Below, in pieces: positions 40,655 through 49,175 of a stretch of DNA of 64,000 bases. The notes beneath the pieces are model-generated. The model made no database searches. It had not been told where the DNA came from and saw only the letters and a list, made by a program, of their open reading frames with translations. This DNA is from Clostridia bacterium (GTDB lineage: Bacteria; Bacillota; Clostridia; Christensenellales; Borkfalkiaceae). Made by a program: the position numbers and the translations under genes. Within the stretch, counting starts at the first letter, position 1. Every line of letters begins with the position of its first letter. The stretch spans positions 1 to 64,000 of the forward strand of contig JAFWBT010000002.1 of NCBI GenBank assembly GCA_017507005.1. The letters run 5' to 3'.

Positions 40655-41970
40655 TTTTTCGCCTCCTTGTTCGCTTTTGCGTGCGAATTCTTTTTTGCGG
40701 CGCTTGCCATTTCCATTTCTTCAATGGTAGGCACGACGCCAAGGACGGGAATATTGAAGTTTCTCGTGATGATTTCGTAATCGCGCAGACGCTTATCCGA
40801 TCTGTCTACGATAATAATGATAACGCAAGCCACGACGAGCGCCGCCGCCGCGAACAGGACACCGTATTTAATCGCTTGCGAAGTGGTGTAGCCGCCGTTG
40901 GTGAGATGAATATTATCCGTACGGGTGATACGCTGACAATTCGTGCCGCTGTAACCGTCGGGAATTGCCATGTTTTCTTCTACGTAGCGGGGTACTTCGC
41001 GTTTAAGAACCTGCAACAGCGAGCTGGCAAATTCTTGGTCGTTCAGCACGGATACGTGTACGTAAATAAAGCTTCGAGCAAGGTTGTTTGCGTCTTCGAT
41101 ATCCGCCGAATCTTCGAGGTAGGAATAGTTCGTCGCGCTCATGATACGAGCCAAGTTCGCGCTATATTTACTCGTCTGACGCCAAGCATCCAGAGCCGTT
41201 TCCTTTGCTGCGTCGGAAATTTCCGTTGCGGCGTGTACGGCTGCTTCCGCTTCCGCGGCAATCGCCGTTGCGTTTTCCGTCTTTGCAACAGCCTGCTTAT
41301 ACACTTCGTACGCCTCGTCGAGCGCAGGCACTTCTTCGGGGATAAATTCCTCCTCGTCGAACGAGCCGGTATAGCCTGCCTTCTTCCACGCCTTGTTCAG
41401 TGCGGTGAGAGCTTTTGCTTCCGCTTCGAGAGCCACTGCTAAGGAATCGTTTGCCGATACGGCTACGCTTTGCGCCTGCTTCGTCTTTTCTAACAGCCCC
41501 ACCGCAACGTCGATTTTATCGTCCAAGAGCAAAGGCTCGCCCGCGCGTTCGTCGTCGGCTTCCGTTGCCCAAACGCCTTTTGCAGGCAGACCGTTATCAA
41601 GCAGCATCAAACGTTCGGCAAAACTTTCAGAGCTGAGCAGCTTTATCATGTTATCCATGACGTGTCTGCCGTACGCGCCGTAAACGCCGTACTGGCTGCC
41701 GCCTGCGGTGATGCCACCGTTAAGACTGCCGCCAAGCCCACCGCCAAGATTGCCGCCGCCCATTTGCGACTGCGTCGGTTTTTCAGGATTGACGTAAAAT
41801 TCTACTTTCGTGCCGTAATAGTCGATATCCACCGTACGCCAAATTGCAAACATACCGCCGGCGATACCGCTGATGAGGACGACGAGGATTAAAAGCTTGA
41901 TTTTGCTAAAAAGCAAATGAACGAGTTCGAGTAAGCTAATACCCTCTTCTTTCTGAACATTCTCTTCCAT
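40651..41970 (-). CDS. Wzz-family polysaccharide co-polymerase, membrane activator of the BY-kinase
   Basis: Membrane half of the split kinase, 439 residues. ISLLELVHLLFSKIKLLILVVLISGIAGG holds the first membrane helix (about 22-42). The extracytoplasmic part is rich in Ala and Glu (probable coiled coil at about 165-280), after a Gly-rich stretch GGGNLGGGLGGSLNGGI near 75-91. The second helix is YGVLFAAAALVVACVIIIIV near 380-400, followed by RSDKRLRDYEIITRNFNIPVLGVVP, typical of the family. The ATG at 41970 with AAGGAGATT is chosen; the frame extends 30 codons upstream with no signal. Promoter at 42075-42103. Confidence 0.88.
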   Translation of the reverse strand: MEENVQKEEGISLLELVHLLFSKIKLLILVVLISGIAGGMFAIWRTVDIDYYGTKVEFYVNPEKPTQSQMGGGNLGGGLGGSLNGGITAGGSQYGVYGAYGRHVMDNMIKLLSSESFAERLMLLDNGLPAKGVWATEADDERAGEPLLLDDKIDVAVGLLEKTKQAQSVAVSANDSLAVALEAEAKALTALNKAWKKAGYTGSFDEEEFIPEEVPALDEAYEVYKQAVAKTENATAIAAEAEAAVHAATEISDAAKETALDAWRQTSKYSANLARIMSATNYSYLEDSADIEDANNLARSFIYVHVSVLNDQEFASSLLQVLKREVPRYVEENMAIPDGYSGTNCQRITRTDNIHLTNGGYTTSQAIKYGVLFAAAALVVACVIIIIVDRSDKRLRDYEIITRNFNIPVLGVVPTIEEMEMASAAKKNSHAKANKEAKK

Positions 41971-42074
41971 CAGAATCTCCTTAACACAAATTTTCTTTCT
42001 CAACGAATTTTCAACGAAAGCGGAGCTTGTCCGCGTATTTTCGAGGGACGTAGTAAACATACTACGTCGGTTAC

Positions 42075-42103
42075 ATTATACCATTTCCCCTTGCTATTGT
42101 AAA
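42075..42103 (-). promoter_or_regulatory. Promoter of the Wzz-like/BY-kinase operon
   Basis: TTTACA and TATAAT with a 17-base spacer on the minus strand. Confidence 0.85.
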
Positions 42104-42201
42104 GCGTTTTTTCGACAAAAAAACGCAAAAAAAATCGCGCCTGCCTTGAAAAGAGTTTTCTTTTGTGCGTCGTATAGCCGTTTTTTTGGACGAACGGTCG
42201 T

Positions 42202-42283
42202 TTCAACGCGTACATGGTAGGGCGATTTTAAAAAATAAACGGGTGTAAAATTGTCAAAAATTGCTATTCAACGCGTACACGGT
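42202..42283 (-). repeat. Two dispersed element copies
   Basis: Minus-strand ACCATGTACGCGTTGAA (42202-42218) and ACCGTGTACGCGTTGAA (42267-42283), 65 bp apart, close to twice the 32-bp pair spacing. Both are exact to the core. Confidence 0.85.
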
Positions 42284-42339
42284 GGCTTGGTTTATGTAAA
42301 AATCACACAAAATCGCCGTGCTTGTACGCAAATAGAGGT

Positions 42340-43857
42340 TTAGTAAAGGATTTGCGCTTTGTCGGGCAGGGTTAACACCTTTGCCGTATCGCCGCGCACG
42401 GTGAACGATTCTTCCTTATACGTTTTATGGGGCACGAAATAAACACGCTTGTCCTTCCAGCGATTTTTCGCTTCAACGGAGAAAAATCCCTCGTTTAAAA
42501 TCTTGTGCATAATGTTTTCGTTCAGCTCGATAACGGCGGCGGTGTACCCATCCGCAAAACAATCGAGAATAGCGGCACGGATACGCGCGATTACAAAAAT
42601 GTCGCCGTGTACGTGTCCGTGACCAGCGCAGTCGGGGCAGGGCTTGACGAGCTGGGAAAGCACGTCGTGGCTCAGCCGTTTACGGGTAAATTGCGTCAAA
42701 CAAAGGTCGCTCATAGGCAACACGTTGCATTTGGTCTTGTCTAGCGCAAGGCAATTTTTCAGCTCTTCGGTGACGGCAAGGCGGTGTTCTTCCCTTTGCA
42801 TATCGATAAAATCGACCACGACGATACCGCCGATATTCCGCAAGCGCACCTGCCGCGCTATTTCTTTCGCCGCGGCAAGATTGACGGCAAACGCCGTTTC
42901 TTCCAGGCTCGTTTCGCCAACGTAACTGCCAGAATTGACGTCCACCACCGTCATGGCTTCCGTATGTTCAATGACGATATAGCCGCCGTTTTTCAAGGCT
43001 ACGGTGGGATCTAACGCCTCGTATAAAAGGGGGCTGATGCCGTATTCGGTAAAGAGCGAGCGATTGCCTTTATAAAACACCAGCTTGCGTTCGGGAATAT
43101 CACCGCGCAGCTTCACCAGCCGTAACAGCCGTTCGTACAGCTCCGCGTCACCGACGTGGATAGCTGAAATCTCGTCCCCGAAACAATCGCGCACGATTCG
43201 TACGGGCAAATCGTCGTCCTCGTGCAACAGCGCGCCAATGGGCGCATTTTCCGCCGCTTTCAAGGTCTGCTGATGCAATTTTTTAAGGTATTCCGCCTCT
43301 GTTTTCAGTTGTTTTTGCGTGGCGAACGGCGCAAGCGTACGCACGATAAACCCGTCGTCAGCCGCCTCGCGCATATTCGACACCACTTTTAAAAGGGTGG
43401 AGCGCAAATGCTCGTCCGTGATTTTTCTAGAAATCCCCAAAAACTCGGTATGCGGCAAATAAATAATACGCTTACCGACGAAAGAGAGGTTGGTGGACAC
43501 CTTTGCGCCTTTCGTGCCGCGCGCCGGTTTCGTCACCTGCACGAGAATCTCGTCGCCCTCTTTCAAATCGAGCAATTTTGCGTTCGTCGCGACCATGGTA
43601 CCGTCGTATTTGCTATAATCGGTGTACGTTTCTTCCATAGACAGATAGCAATTTTTCGCCAAACCACAGTTTACGAACGCGGCGTTCATACCCGAAAGCA
43701 CGTTGGTGATTTTGCCTTTGTAGACGTTCCCGATAACACCCGTACGCGGTTCGTTTTCGATATAAAATTCTATCAAAGCACCGTCTTCGACCAAAGCGGC
43801 AAATTGCCGTCCGCAAAAGCGGTCTAAAAACCATTCTCTTTTTACGTCTTTTTTCAT
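42340..43857 (-). CDS. rng: Ribonuclease G/E family protein
   Basis: Endoribonuclease of the RNase E/G family, which cuts single-stranded AU-rich RNA in rRNA and mRNA processing. The S1-like domain is at about 35-125 (GNVYKGKITNVLSGMNAAFVNCG). The catalytic DNase-I-like domain has MTVVDVNSGSYVG near 305-317 and GGIVVVDFIDMQREEH near 344-359, with the metal-binding Asp residues. The zinc-link motif is CPDCAGHGHVHG near 410-420. The 505 residues fit RNase G. The ribosome site is weak (AAAGGCGG). Its own promoter is at 43928-43956. Confidence 0.93.
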   Translation of the reverse strand: MKKDVKREWFLDRFCGRQFAALVEDGALIEFYIENEPRTGVIGNVYKGKITNVLSGMNAAFVNCGLAKNCYLSMEETYTDYSKYDGTMVATNAKLLDLKEGDEILVQVTKPARGTKGAKVSTNLSFVGKRIIYLPHTEFLGISRKITDEHLRSTLLKVVSNMREAADDGFIVRTLAPFATQKQLKTEAEYLKKLHQQTLKAAENAPIGALLHEDDDLPVRIVRDCFGDEISAIHVGDAELYERLLRLVKLRGDIPERKLVFYKGNRSLFTEYGISPLLYEALDPTVALKNGGYIVIEHTEAMTVVDVNSGSYVGETSLEETAFAVNLAAAKEIARQVRLRNIGGIVVVDFIDMQREEHRLAVTEELKNCLALDKTKCNVLPMSDLCLTQFTRKRLSHDVLSQLVKPCPDCAGHGHVHGDIFVIARIRAAILDCFADGYTAAVIELNENIMHKILNEGFFSVEAKNRWKDKRVYFVPHKTYKEESFTVRGDTAKVLTLPDKAQILY

Positions 43858-43927
43858 TAGCAGACCGCCTTTTTAGTCGAAAAATGTTACGCGTTCGTGA
43901 AAGAATATGTAAAGACGCGTACAATAT

Positions 43928-43956
43928 AGTATAACACCAAAATTGTTATTTGGCAA
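43928..43956 (-). promoter_or_regulatory. Promoter of rng
   Basis: TTGCCA and TATACT with a 17-base spacer on the minus strand. Confidence 0.85.
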
Positions 43957-44044
43957 GAAGTTTTATCGTTTTTCGCTCCGTTTTTTACGGTTTTTGCGCA
44001 AAAACATGCCTTTTTTTGTCCTTTTTTAACGCAAATTTCCGTTT

Positions 44045-45103
44045 TTAACGGGCATTTTTGTCCACCGAGCCAAAATACAGCTCGTCAAGCGTCGTATACG
44101 GGGTAGGCGCGAGAAGAAAGTGCTGCGATAGCTGATTTTGCGGCAGGTCGTATAGCCAACGCTCGTTTTCGTCGTACACTTCCAAGACGAGATAACAGCC
44201 GCGGGATAAAAACCGCAGGGCGTCTTTAATCGGGCGATTGCCCAGCACCGCCACGCGGCGGATTTCCGCGCCTTTTTTCAGGGCGTCCTGATAGGAAAAA
44301 TCCAGCCGATTATATACGGCGGTTTTGTCGCGATTGCCTAGCGCGCCGACGAAAAGGAATACGGAAAACAGCAGCAGGGAAAGATTAGGGGTTTTTCGCA
44401 AGCAAGTGCCTATAAACAGCAGCGCGAACAGGAGCGCAAACGAAAGGGTGAGCGCGCGCGCAATGCGTTTGGCTTTTCGCTCTGCCCTCCCCTCTTGTGG
44501 TTCCGTTTTCATAAAAAATCGAGCGAGCGCGCATTGAAAAATTCTGCCGCCGTCCAAGGGATAGGCAGGCAGTAAATTGACGAGCGCAATCGCCAAGGAA
44601 GAATAGCAAGCGGTGTCCGTGAACGCGTACATGGTAGGGCTTAACCACCAAATCGCAACGAACGCGGCGGCGGTAAATAGGTTGCAAAGCGGCCCACACA
44701 GCGCGACGAAAATTTCGTCTTTGAACGAGATACCTTTCAAGTCCCCGTCAATCACCGCGCCAAAGGGCATAAGGACGATACGGTGCAGTTTATAGCCTAA
44801 TTTTGCGGCGGCGAACGCGTGCGCGCACTCGTGCTGGATGGCTACGAGCGCGCTGAGTAAAAATAAAAACAGCTCTCCTTTAAAACAGTACCACACGCCC
44901 ACGGCAACAAACAACGGGTGCAGGCGTAAAAAACCGCGGCGGTAGGACGGGTTAGAGGGCGAAAACGGCGAAAAAGGCGCGATAGGCGTGGTCGGCGCAG
45001 TCGGCGCGGACGGTGAGGACGTCGCAGACGACGCCAAGGGCGCGGAAGAAGAGCGACAGCGCCGCGGCTGCCGCTCTCGTGTATTCGATTTACGCAAACG
45101 CAA
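44045..45103 (-). CDS. SpoIVFB-like intramembrane metalloprotease (M50)
   Basis: Membrane zinc protease of the S2P/SpoIVFB group, which in Bacillus cuts pro-sigma-K. HECAH is at 91-95 within a membrane segment, and NLLPAYPLDGGRIF is at about 176-189 with the third ligand Asp184. About six hydrophobic segments are present. The C-terminal about 100 residues (VLGNRPIKDALRFLSRG...) look like a regulatory CBS-type part. The N-terminal 50 residues are an Ala/Pro/Ser/Thr-rich low-complexity stretch. TTG start at 45103 with no clear ribosome site, so the start is uncertain. It lies 12 bases after the SpoIVFA-like gene. A dispersed element copy encodes TMYAF at about 157-161. Confidence 0.88.
   Translation of the reverse strand: MRLRKSNTRERQPRRCRSSSAPLASSATSSPSAPTAPTTPIAPFSPFSPSNPSYRRGFLRLHPLFVAVGVWYCFKGELFLFLLSALVAIQHECAHAFAAAKLGYKLHRIVLMPFGAVIDGDLKGISFKDEIFVALCGPLCNLFTAAAFVAIWWLSPTMYAFTDTACYSSLAIALVNLLPAYPLDGGRIFQCALARFFMKTEPQEGRAERKAKRIARALTLSFALLFALLFIGTCLRKTPNLSLLLFSVFLFVGALGNRDKTAVYNRLDFSYQDALKKGAEIRRVAVLGNRPIKDALRFLSRGCYLVLEVYDENERWLYDLPQNQLSQHFLLAPTPYTTLDELYFGSVDKNAR
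44619..44635 (-). repeat. In-frame dispersed element copy in the spoIVFB-like gene
   Basis: Minus strand ACCATGTACGCGTTCAC encodes Thr-Met-Tyr-Ala-Phe in a loop between membrane helices. Confidence 0.72.
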
Positions 45104-45115
45104 GGCGCGCGGCGG

Positions 45116-46159
45116 TTATTTCGTCACCCACGCAAGGCAGTTTTCCTCGGTGAGCTGAAAGCAATTCAGCAGTTCGCCCTTGGAATACATCGTCACCTGC
45201 ACCTCCGCGTCACCGTCCGAAAAGCCCACGGGTACGTTCGCGCGCACGTCGTCGCCTACCGTATAATACACCCGATCCAGCCCGTTAAACGCGCCCGTAA
45301 AGGTGTCGGAATAGGCGAGGGTGAGGCAATACGTGCCGTCCGCGTTTTGCGTTACGTCTTTCACTTTGCCGTTTGCGGCGGGGTACACGTGACACTCGTC
45401 CGTGAACGTGAGAATCCCCGTCGGGGAAAGCGTAAGCTCGGCATCCGACAGCTCGCTAACCACGCTGTTTAACGTGAAATCGGTGTACGCGCGGTTGTCA
45501 GCGCTCGCCGCTTGCCCGTTGCCCGACATAGCGCGGAAGAACGTGTTGATAGCGCTCGCAGGGACGAAAACGTTGGTGAGGAAGATAGCGCCGCACAGCG
45601 CGCACGCCGCCGCAAACTCCGTCGCCAGCGTAATTCTCATGGCTTTTGAGGGCGGTGTTTCCTCGTTCAACGCGTACATGCCCCCCTCGTTTTCCAATTC
45701 GTCTTCAAATTCGATGTCCAAATCGTCCTCCAAGGCATAGTCTTGCGGCTCTAAACGGGATTTGCGATTCCAAAAGCCGTGTTTCACATCTGCGGAGTAC
45801 AATCGCACAGTGTCGATACGGTCGGGCACGGAATCAAAATCAATACTGCCCTCGCTGTTTGCGCTCTCGGCGAACAGCTCTGCATCCGCGGTGATTTCCT
45901 GCGGCTGCGGTTCTTCACGCAGCTTATCGTTCACCTGCGCGATAACGCTATCCCGCAACGGGTTTTGCGCGTTGGCGTTGTTTGATTTGCTCGCATTTAC
46001 GTTGTTTGCGTTGTCGATATCGTTTGCGCCCAACGCGCCGCGTGAAAAATTGTGTTCAACGTCGGGAGTTTTTTGTTTCCGACGGCGTTGTTTTTTTACT
46101 ACGTTGACGGTGGAAACGGGGATTTCCAGCATTTCCGCGTATTCGATTTCTTCGTTCAT
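45116..46159 (-). CDS. SpoIVFA-like membrane protein with an M23-like domain
   Basis: Probable partner and regulator of the SpoIVFB-like protease. A hydrophilic N-terminal half of about 180 residues, rich in Asn, Asp and Glu, precedes one membrane helix at about 187-210 (FAAACALCGAIFLTNVFVPAS). The C-terminal domain (about 255-345) has the LytM/M23 outline, G-K-V-x9-G-x-Y-C-L-T-L-x-Y and YTVGDDVRANVPVG, but without catalytic His residues, as in SpoIVFA. The assignment rests on this outline and on its place 12 bases before the M50 gene. AAGGAG precedes the ATG. A dispersed element copy encodes EGGMYALNE at about 159-167. Confidence 0.72.
   Translation of the reverse strand: MNEEIEYAEMLEIPVSTVNVVKKQRRRKQKTPDVEHNFSRGALGANDIDNANNVNASKSNNANAQNPLRDSVIAQVNDKLREEPQPQEITADAELFAESANSEGSIDFDSVPDRIDTVRLYSADVKHGFWNRKSRLEPQDYALEDDLDIEFEDELENEGGMYALNEETPPSKAMRITLATEFAAACALCGAIFLTNVFVPASAINTFFRAMSGNGQAASADNRAYTDFTLNSVVSELSDAELTLSPTGILTFTDECHVYPAANGKVKDVTQNADGTYCLTLAYSDTFTGAFNGLDRVYYTVGDDVRANVPVGFSDGDAEVQVTMYSKGELLNCFQLTEENCLAWVTK
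45666..45685 (-). repeat. In-frame dispersed element copy in the spoIVFA-like gene
   Basis: Minus strand GGGGGCATGTACGCGTTGAA, an exact match to the 20-base form, encoding Gly-Gly-Met-Tyr-Ala-Leu-Asn in the cytoplasmic segment before the membrane helix. Confidence 0.88.
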
Positions 46160-46463
46160 ACAAAATCTCCTTACACATTGCTTTTTTAGCTCTGTCTTAT
46201 CCTATGCAAAGCGCAGGGAAAATAGAACGATTTAGAAAACGTTTTGCCTTTTGAAAAGTGATGAAAGGCGCAAAAAAGTGAAAAGATAGAAAAATGTGAA
46301 AGGCGTGGAAAGAGCGAACGGGCGTTAAAAAACCCCGCCGAAATCGGCGGGGTGGCAGGTAAATTTATCCATATAATAAGAATATGGAGAAAGGAACGAC
46401 GTTTCAAAACCTCAAAATTTCAAAAATCTAAAATCTTAAAAGTTCAAAAAGCCGTTTACGAGT
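46160..46463. other. Spacer between the SpoIVFA-like gene and the sigma-factor unit
   Basis: It holds the terminator at 46326-46352 and the ribosome site of the SpoIVFA-like gene. I see no gene and no clear sigma-A promoter for the spoIVF pair, which would fit control by a sporulation sigma factor, but no such motif is claimed. Confidence 0.5.
46326..46352 (-). terminator. Terminator of the sigma-factor unit
   Basis: CCCCGCCGA / TCGGCGGGG, a 9-bp GC stem followed by T6 on the minus strand. Confidence 0.9.
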
Positions 46464-46745
46464 TCAAAAGCCGTTCACGCTATATTTTTGCGGCGTGAAA
46501 TATTCGGCAGGCACGCCCTCGTCCCCCGTCGTTTGCTCGTCCGAGCTGTACGGTGTGGTGAGCGGCGCGTTGCGGTCGGGCGCGGTGGGCTTGAAGAAAA
46601 ACAAGCTCGTCAGCGGCAAAAGACAGAGCATCACGACAAAGGACGTTAGCCCGATTTTTAGCTGTTTGCGCCGTTTTTTTAATTGTTCTTCCCGTTTGGC
46701 GATTTTTTCAAAAACGTCTTGCGAGAGTTGTTTAGAGGTCTTCAT
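46464..46745 (-). CDS. Small single-pass membrane protein, possible anti-sigma partner
   Basis: 93 residues: a charged, helical N-terminal cytoplasmic part (1-29, SQDVFEKIAKREEQLKKRRK), one membrane helix (about 31-50, GLTSFVVMLCLLPLTSLFFF) and a short external tail ending TPQKYSVNGF. Its start overlaps the end of the sigma-factor gene by 14 bases, so they are translationally coupled. A short membrane protein encoded just after an ECF sigma factor is often its anti-sigma factor; the typical zinc-binding H-x3-C-x2-C motif is absent, so this is inference only. Confidence 0.65.
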   Translation of the reverse strand: MKTSKQLSQDVFEKIAKREEQLKKRRKQLKIGLTSFVVMLCLLPLTSLFFFKPTAPDRNAPLTTPYSSDEQTTGDEGVPAEYFTPQKYSVNGF

Positions 46746-47328
46746 AGTGGATACCTTCCGATAATAATTGTTGTTTGAGGGCGTTTTTCCCGCGCGTGAG
46801 GAGGTTGTATACTTGTTTTATCGGTCGGCGCGTGATTTTTGCGATTTCCTCGGGGCTTAAATCCTCAAAAAACCGCAAAGACAGCACTTCGCGATAGTCT
46901 TTTCGTATTTTTGGCAACGCGTCGCGCAAAATTTTAATCCGTTCGGCGCGTTCTAACGAGGTTTGTGGGCTGTCGTTGTAGTAGAGAAAACGCAATACTT
47001 CTTCCTGCCCGTCCGCGCCCGTTTCCGTCAAAGCGTCAAGGGAAATTTCCTTTCGCCGCGTCCGTTTTTTCAGGGCGTTCAGCGATTTGTTCCGCGCGAT
47101 TGTGTATAGATAAGTTTTTAGTGTCGCGTTGTCCGTTTCCCGAAAAGACCGTTTATAATACAGTGCCAAAAAAACGTCCGTGAGGATATCTTCCGCCAAA
47201 AAAACGTCGTGCACGTAGCCGTAAATAAAACGGAGCAGACCGCGCTGATAGAGGGAGATTAGCTCTTCCAATCCCCGCTCGTCGCCTTGTAAAAATCGGC
47301 GATATAACGCGATGCCGTCGTCTTGCAT
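46732..47328 (-). CDS. ECF-type RNA polymerase sigma factor
   Basis: Sigma-70 family protein of about 198 residues with only regions 2 and 4. Region 2 is at about 8-85 (LYQRGLLRFIYGYVHDVFLAEDILTDVFLALY, then TLKTYLYTIARNKSLNALKK). Region 4 is at about 135-190 (LPKIRKDYREVLSLRFFEDLSPEEIAKI, then the recognition helix RPIKQVYNLLTRGK). The ATG at 47328 with GGGAGG upstream is preferred to an in-frame start 10 codons earlier. It is followed by a coupled small membrane protein. Its target genes cannot be told from the window. Confidence 0.92.
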   Translation of the reverse strand: MQDDGIALYRRFLQGDERGLEELISLYQRGLLRFIYGYVHDVFLAEDILTDVFLALYYKRSFRETDNATLKTYLYTIARNKSLNALKKRTRRKEISLDALTETGADGQEEVLRFLYYNDSPQTSLERAERIKILRDALPKIRKDYREVLSLRFFEDLSPEEIAKITRRPIKQVYNLLTRGKNALKQQLLSEGIHYEDL

Positions 47329-47413
47329 ACCGTCCTCCCACGAAAGGGCCTCTATCACTTTAACACCGCCCGTTCGCTTTTTGCTCTGTTTTTTTCGTTC
47401 GTTTTTTATCTTT

Positions 47414-48211
47414 TTACGGCGTTTCTTGCCCGTCGTTCGTTTCTTTGTTCACTGCGTCGTGAATATCTGCCGTGTTGCACCCGTCTATCCCGTCGAGGCT
47501 CACTATGCCGTGGCAATATTCGTAATACCAGCATCGATAGGGCGTATCGCAATGCTCGCCCACGCCAATAAGAGGGCAGGGCGCGTCTTTGCGTTTGAGT
47601 TTTCCAAATTCAAAGATGTGTTTTTCCGCTAGCCGTTCCATACGCTTTGCCGCCGCTGTCACGTCCACGATTTTATAGGCGATATCACCGTGAAAAACCG
47701 TTTCAACGCGTACATGCCCCCCTTCTTCGTCAATTTTTAGGGGTTCGTTCAAGGCAGGCAGAACGAGGTGCGAGGAGGACAACGGCACGCCGTTTTTTCT
47801 TAAAATCAGGCGTTGAAAACCAAGGTCCACGAGAAATTCCTTACGCACCGCGGCAGAGTTTTTCACTTCGTACAAGGCGTAAGAATTCCCGTCCTTTTTC
47901 AAAATATCGGCGGCGCAATAATTGCCATACCACGAAAAAGCCGCCTCGCAAACGACGGGGGTATTTTCCTCTAACAACTGCTTGGTTTTTTCGAGCATAG
48001 CCGCAAAATGCAGCCGCCCGTCCTCGCGATAGGTGGTCGTTTCCACGTACTCGCCGAAAATCCCCATTGCGCCGTCGCCAAAATCGTTGCCAGCGTCCAG
48101 CCGCGCCTGCACCTCGGGCGGAATAATTTTTTCTTCCGGATGATGACTGTCCAGCCACAGCATTTTTTGGCATTGCAACGCGCGCACAAAATCAGTTTTG
48201 GATATAGGCAT
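47414..48211 (-). CDS. Cas4-like nuclease-domain protein, apparently the N-terminal half of a DUF2779-type protein
   Basis: 265 residues. The start SKTDFVRALQCQKMLWLDSHHPE resembles DUF2779-type proteins. The middle has the PD-(D/E)XK pattern: CEAAFSWYGNYCAADIL at about 82-98 and YALYEVKNSAAVRKE at about 106-120, with Asp and E-V-K in place. The C-terminal part has Cys residues spaced like a Cas4/AddB iron-sulfur site (APCPL, EHCD, RCWYYEYC). The longer family has a second domain that is missing here. The ATG at 48211 has AAGGAGG upstream. No CRISPR array or cas gene is nearby. Function unknown; possibly a DNA repair nuclease. Confidence 0.68.
   Translation of the reverse strand: MPISKTDFVRALQCQKMLWLDSHHPEEKIIPPEVQARLDAGNDFGDGAMGIFGEYVETTTYREDGRLHFAAMLEKTKQLLEENTPVVCEAAFSWYGNYCAADILKKDGNSYALYEVKNSAAVRKEFLVDLGFQRLILRKNGVPLSSSHLVLPALNEPLKIDEEGGHVRVETVFHGDIAYKIVDVTAAAKRMERLAEKHIFEFGKLKRKDAPCPLIGVGEHCDTPYRCWYYEYCHGIVSLDGIDGCNTADIHDAVNKETNDGQETP
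47702..47721 (-). repeat. Dispersed element copy inside the nuclease-like gene
   Basis: Minus strand GGGGGCATGTACGCGTTGAA, exact. Read in a different frame from the other coding copies, it encodes Gly-Gly-His-Val-Arg-Val-Glu. Confidence 0.88.
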
Positions 48212-48285
48212 AACGCCCTCCTTGTTAGTATTTGCGTTTTGTGGCTTTGCATACGGCGGCAAATAACCAAAAACGCACCGCTAAA

Positions 48286-48314
48286 AGCATACCATTTTTT
48301 CGCTTTTTTGTCAA
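48286..48314 (-). promoter_or_regulatory. Promoter of the nuclease-like gene
   Basis: TTGACA and TATGCT with a 17-base spacer on the minus strand. Confidence 0.78.
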
Positions 48315-48392
48315 TAGCCATAGAAAAACCCTTGCATTAAATTTTCGTAAAAATTTACCGTGAGATTTTTCAAAAATCCGCCAAAATCACCG

Positions 48393-48428
48393 TAAAAAAA
48401 GCAAACCCTACGAGGGGCTTGCTTTTTT
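48393..48428. terminator. Terminator of the SSB-like gene
   Basis: AAGCAA-AC-CCC / GGG-GC-TTGCTT stem flanked by A7 and T6; usable in both directions. Confidence 0.82.
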
Positions 48429-48473
48429 AATGGGGGAGCTATTCCTTTTCAGGATTGTAGTATTTTTATTTGT

Positions 48474-49175
48474 CTATTCCGCGCTCGCCGCGATAGGCTC
48501 GGGCTTGTTTTGCAGGGAATACAAATCAAACTCGCTGTCGATATCAAATTCTTCCGCGGAATCGAACGCGGCGAGTTTAGAAACGGACACTTCGTACGCC
48601 GTCATGGTTTTGACGTCCGTTTCCGACAGTTTTTTCTGATATTCGCGGCTTTGGATTCTGCCCGAAATGGCGATTTTGTCGCCGACGGCGAGATTTTTGA
48701 CAAACCGCGCGTTTCTGCCCCACGCGATGCAGGGGATATAGTCCGATTTATTGTAGGCGCGATTGACGGCGATGAGGATATCGGCAATCTCGCGATTGAA
48801 CGGAGTCGTGCGATAGATGGGCGGTTTGCAAATATAGCCGCTGAGCAAAATACTGTTTGGATTTTTATCGGGCAGGGTGGGCAGCAGCTCGCGGACGAAC
48901 ACCGTCAGCATCAAACGGGATTTGCCGTTTTCGATTTTGTTATAGCTGCGAAACTGCCCGAGCGCGCAAATCTGCTTGCCTTTGCCGAGCATACCGTCTT
49001 GTATCAGCCGTTCAGAAACGGTGATCGGCAAAATATCCGCCTGCCCCGACAGCCGCATAACGCGTACGAAGAATTCGTAAAATCCCTCGCCGTAAACCTC
49101 GTGCGAGAATTTTGCATCGCTGACAATCTCGCCCATCACGTACACCTTGTTGTTTTTTTCCGTTACGTAGTTCAT
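48474..49175 (-). CDS. SSB-like protein with two OB folds
   Basis: Predicted single-stranded DNA-binding protein of 233 residues, made of two SSB-type OB domains. The first is at about 8-100 (NKVYVMGEIVSDAKFSHEVYGEGFYEF ... CALGQFRSY). The second is at about 103-205 (NSILLSGYICKPPIYRTTPFNREIADILIAVNRAY, then IPCIAWGRNARFVKNL and GDKIAISGRIQSREY), which is the part closest to canonical SSB. Tandem-OB versions are known in Firmicutes beside the ordinary SSB. GGAGGT precedes the ATG. The C-terminus lacks the acidic D-x-D-x-P-F tip, so partner binding may differ. Confidence 0.82.
   Translation of the reverse strand: MNYVTEKNNKVYVMGEIVSDAKFSHEVYGEGFYEFFVRVMRLSGQADILPITVSERLIQDGMLGKGKQICALGQFRSYNKIENGKSRLMLTVFVRELLPTLPDKNPNSILLSGYICKPPIYRTTPFNREIADILIAVNRAYNKSDYIPCIAWGRNARFVKNLAVGDKIAISGRIQSREYQKKLSETDVKTMTAYEVSVSKLAAFDSAEEFDIDSEFDLYSLQNKPEPIAASAE

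Larger units (their letters stand above)
41971..42339. other. Spacer between RNase G and the kinase operon
   Basis: It contains the kinase-operon promoter (42075-42103), two dispersed element copies and a palindrome ACGTAGTAAACATACTACGT near 42049-42068. No gene is visible. Confidence 0.6.
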
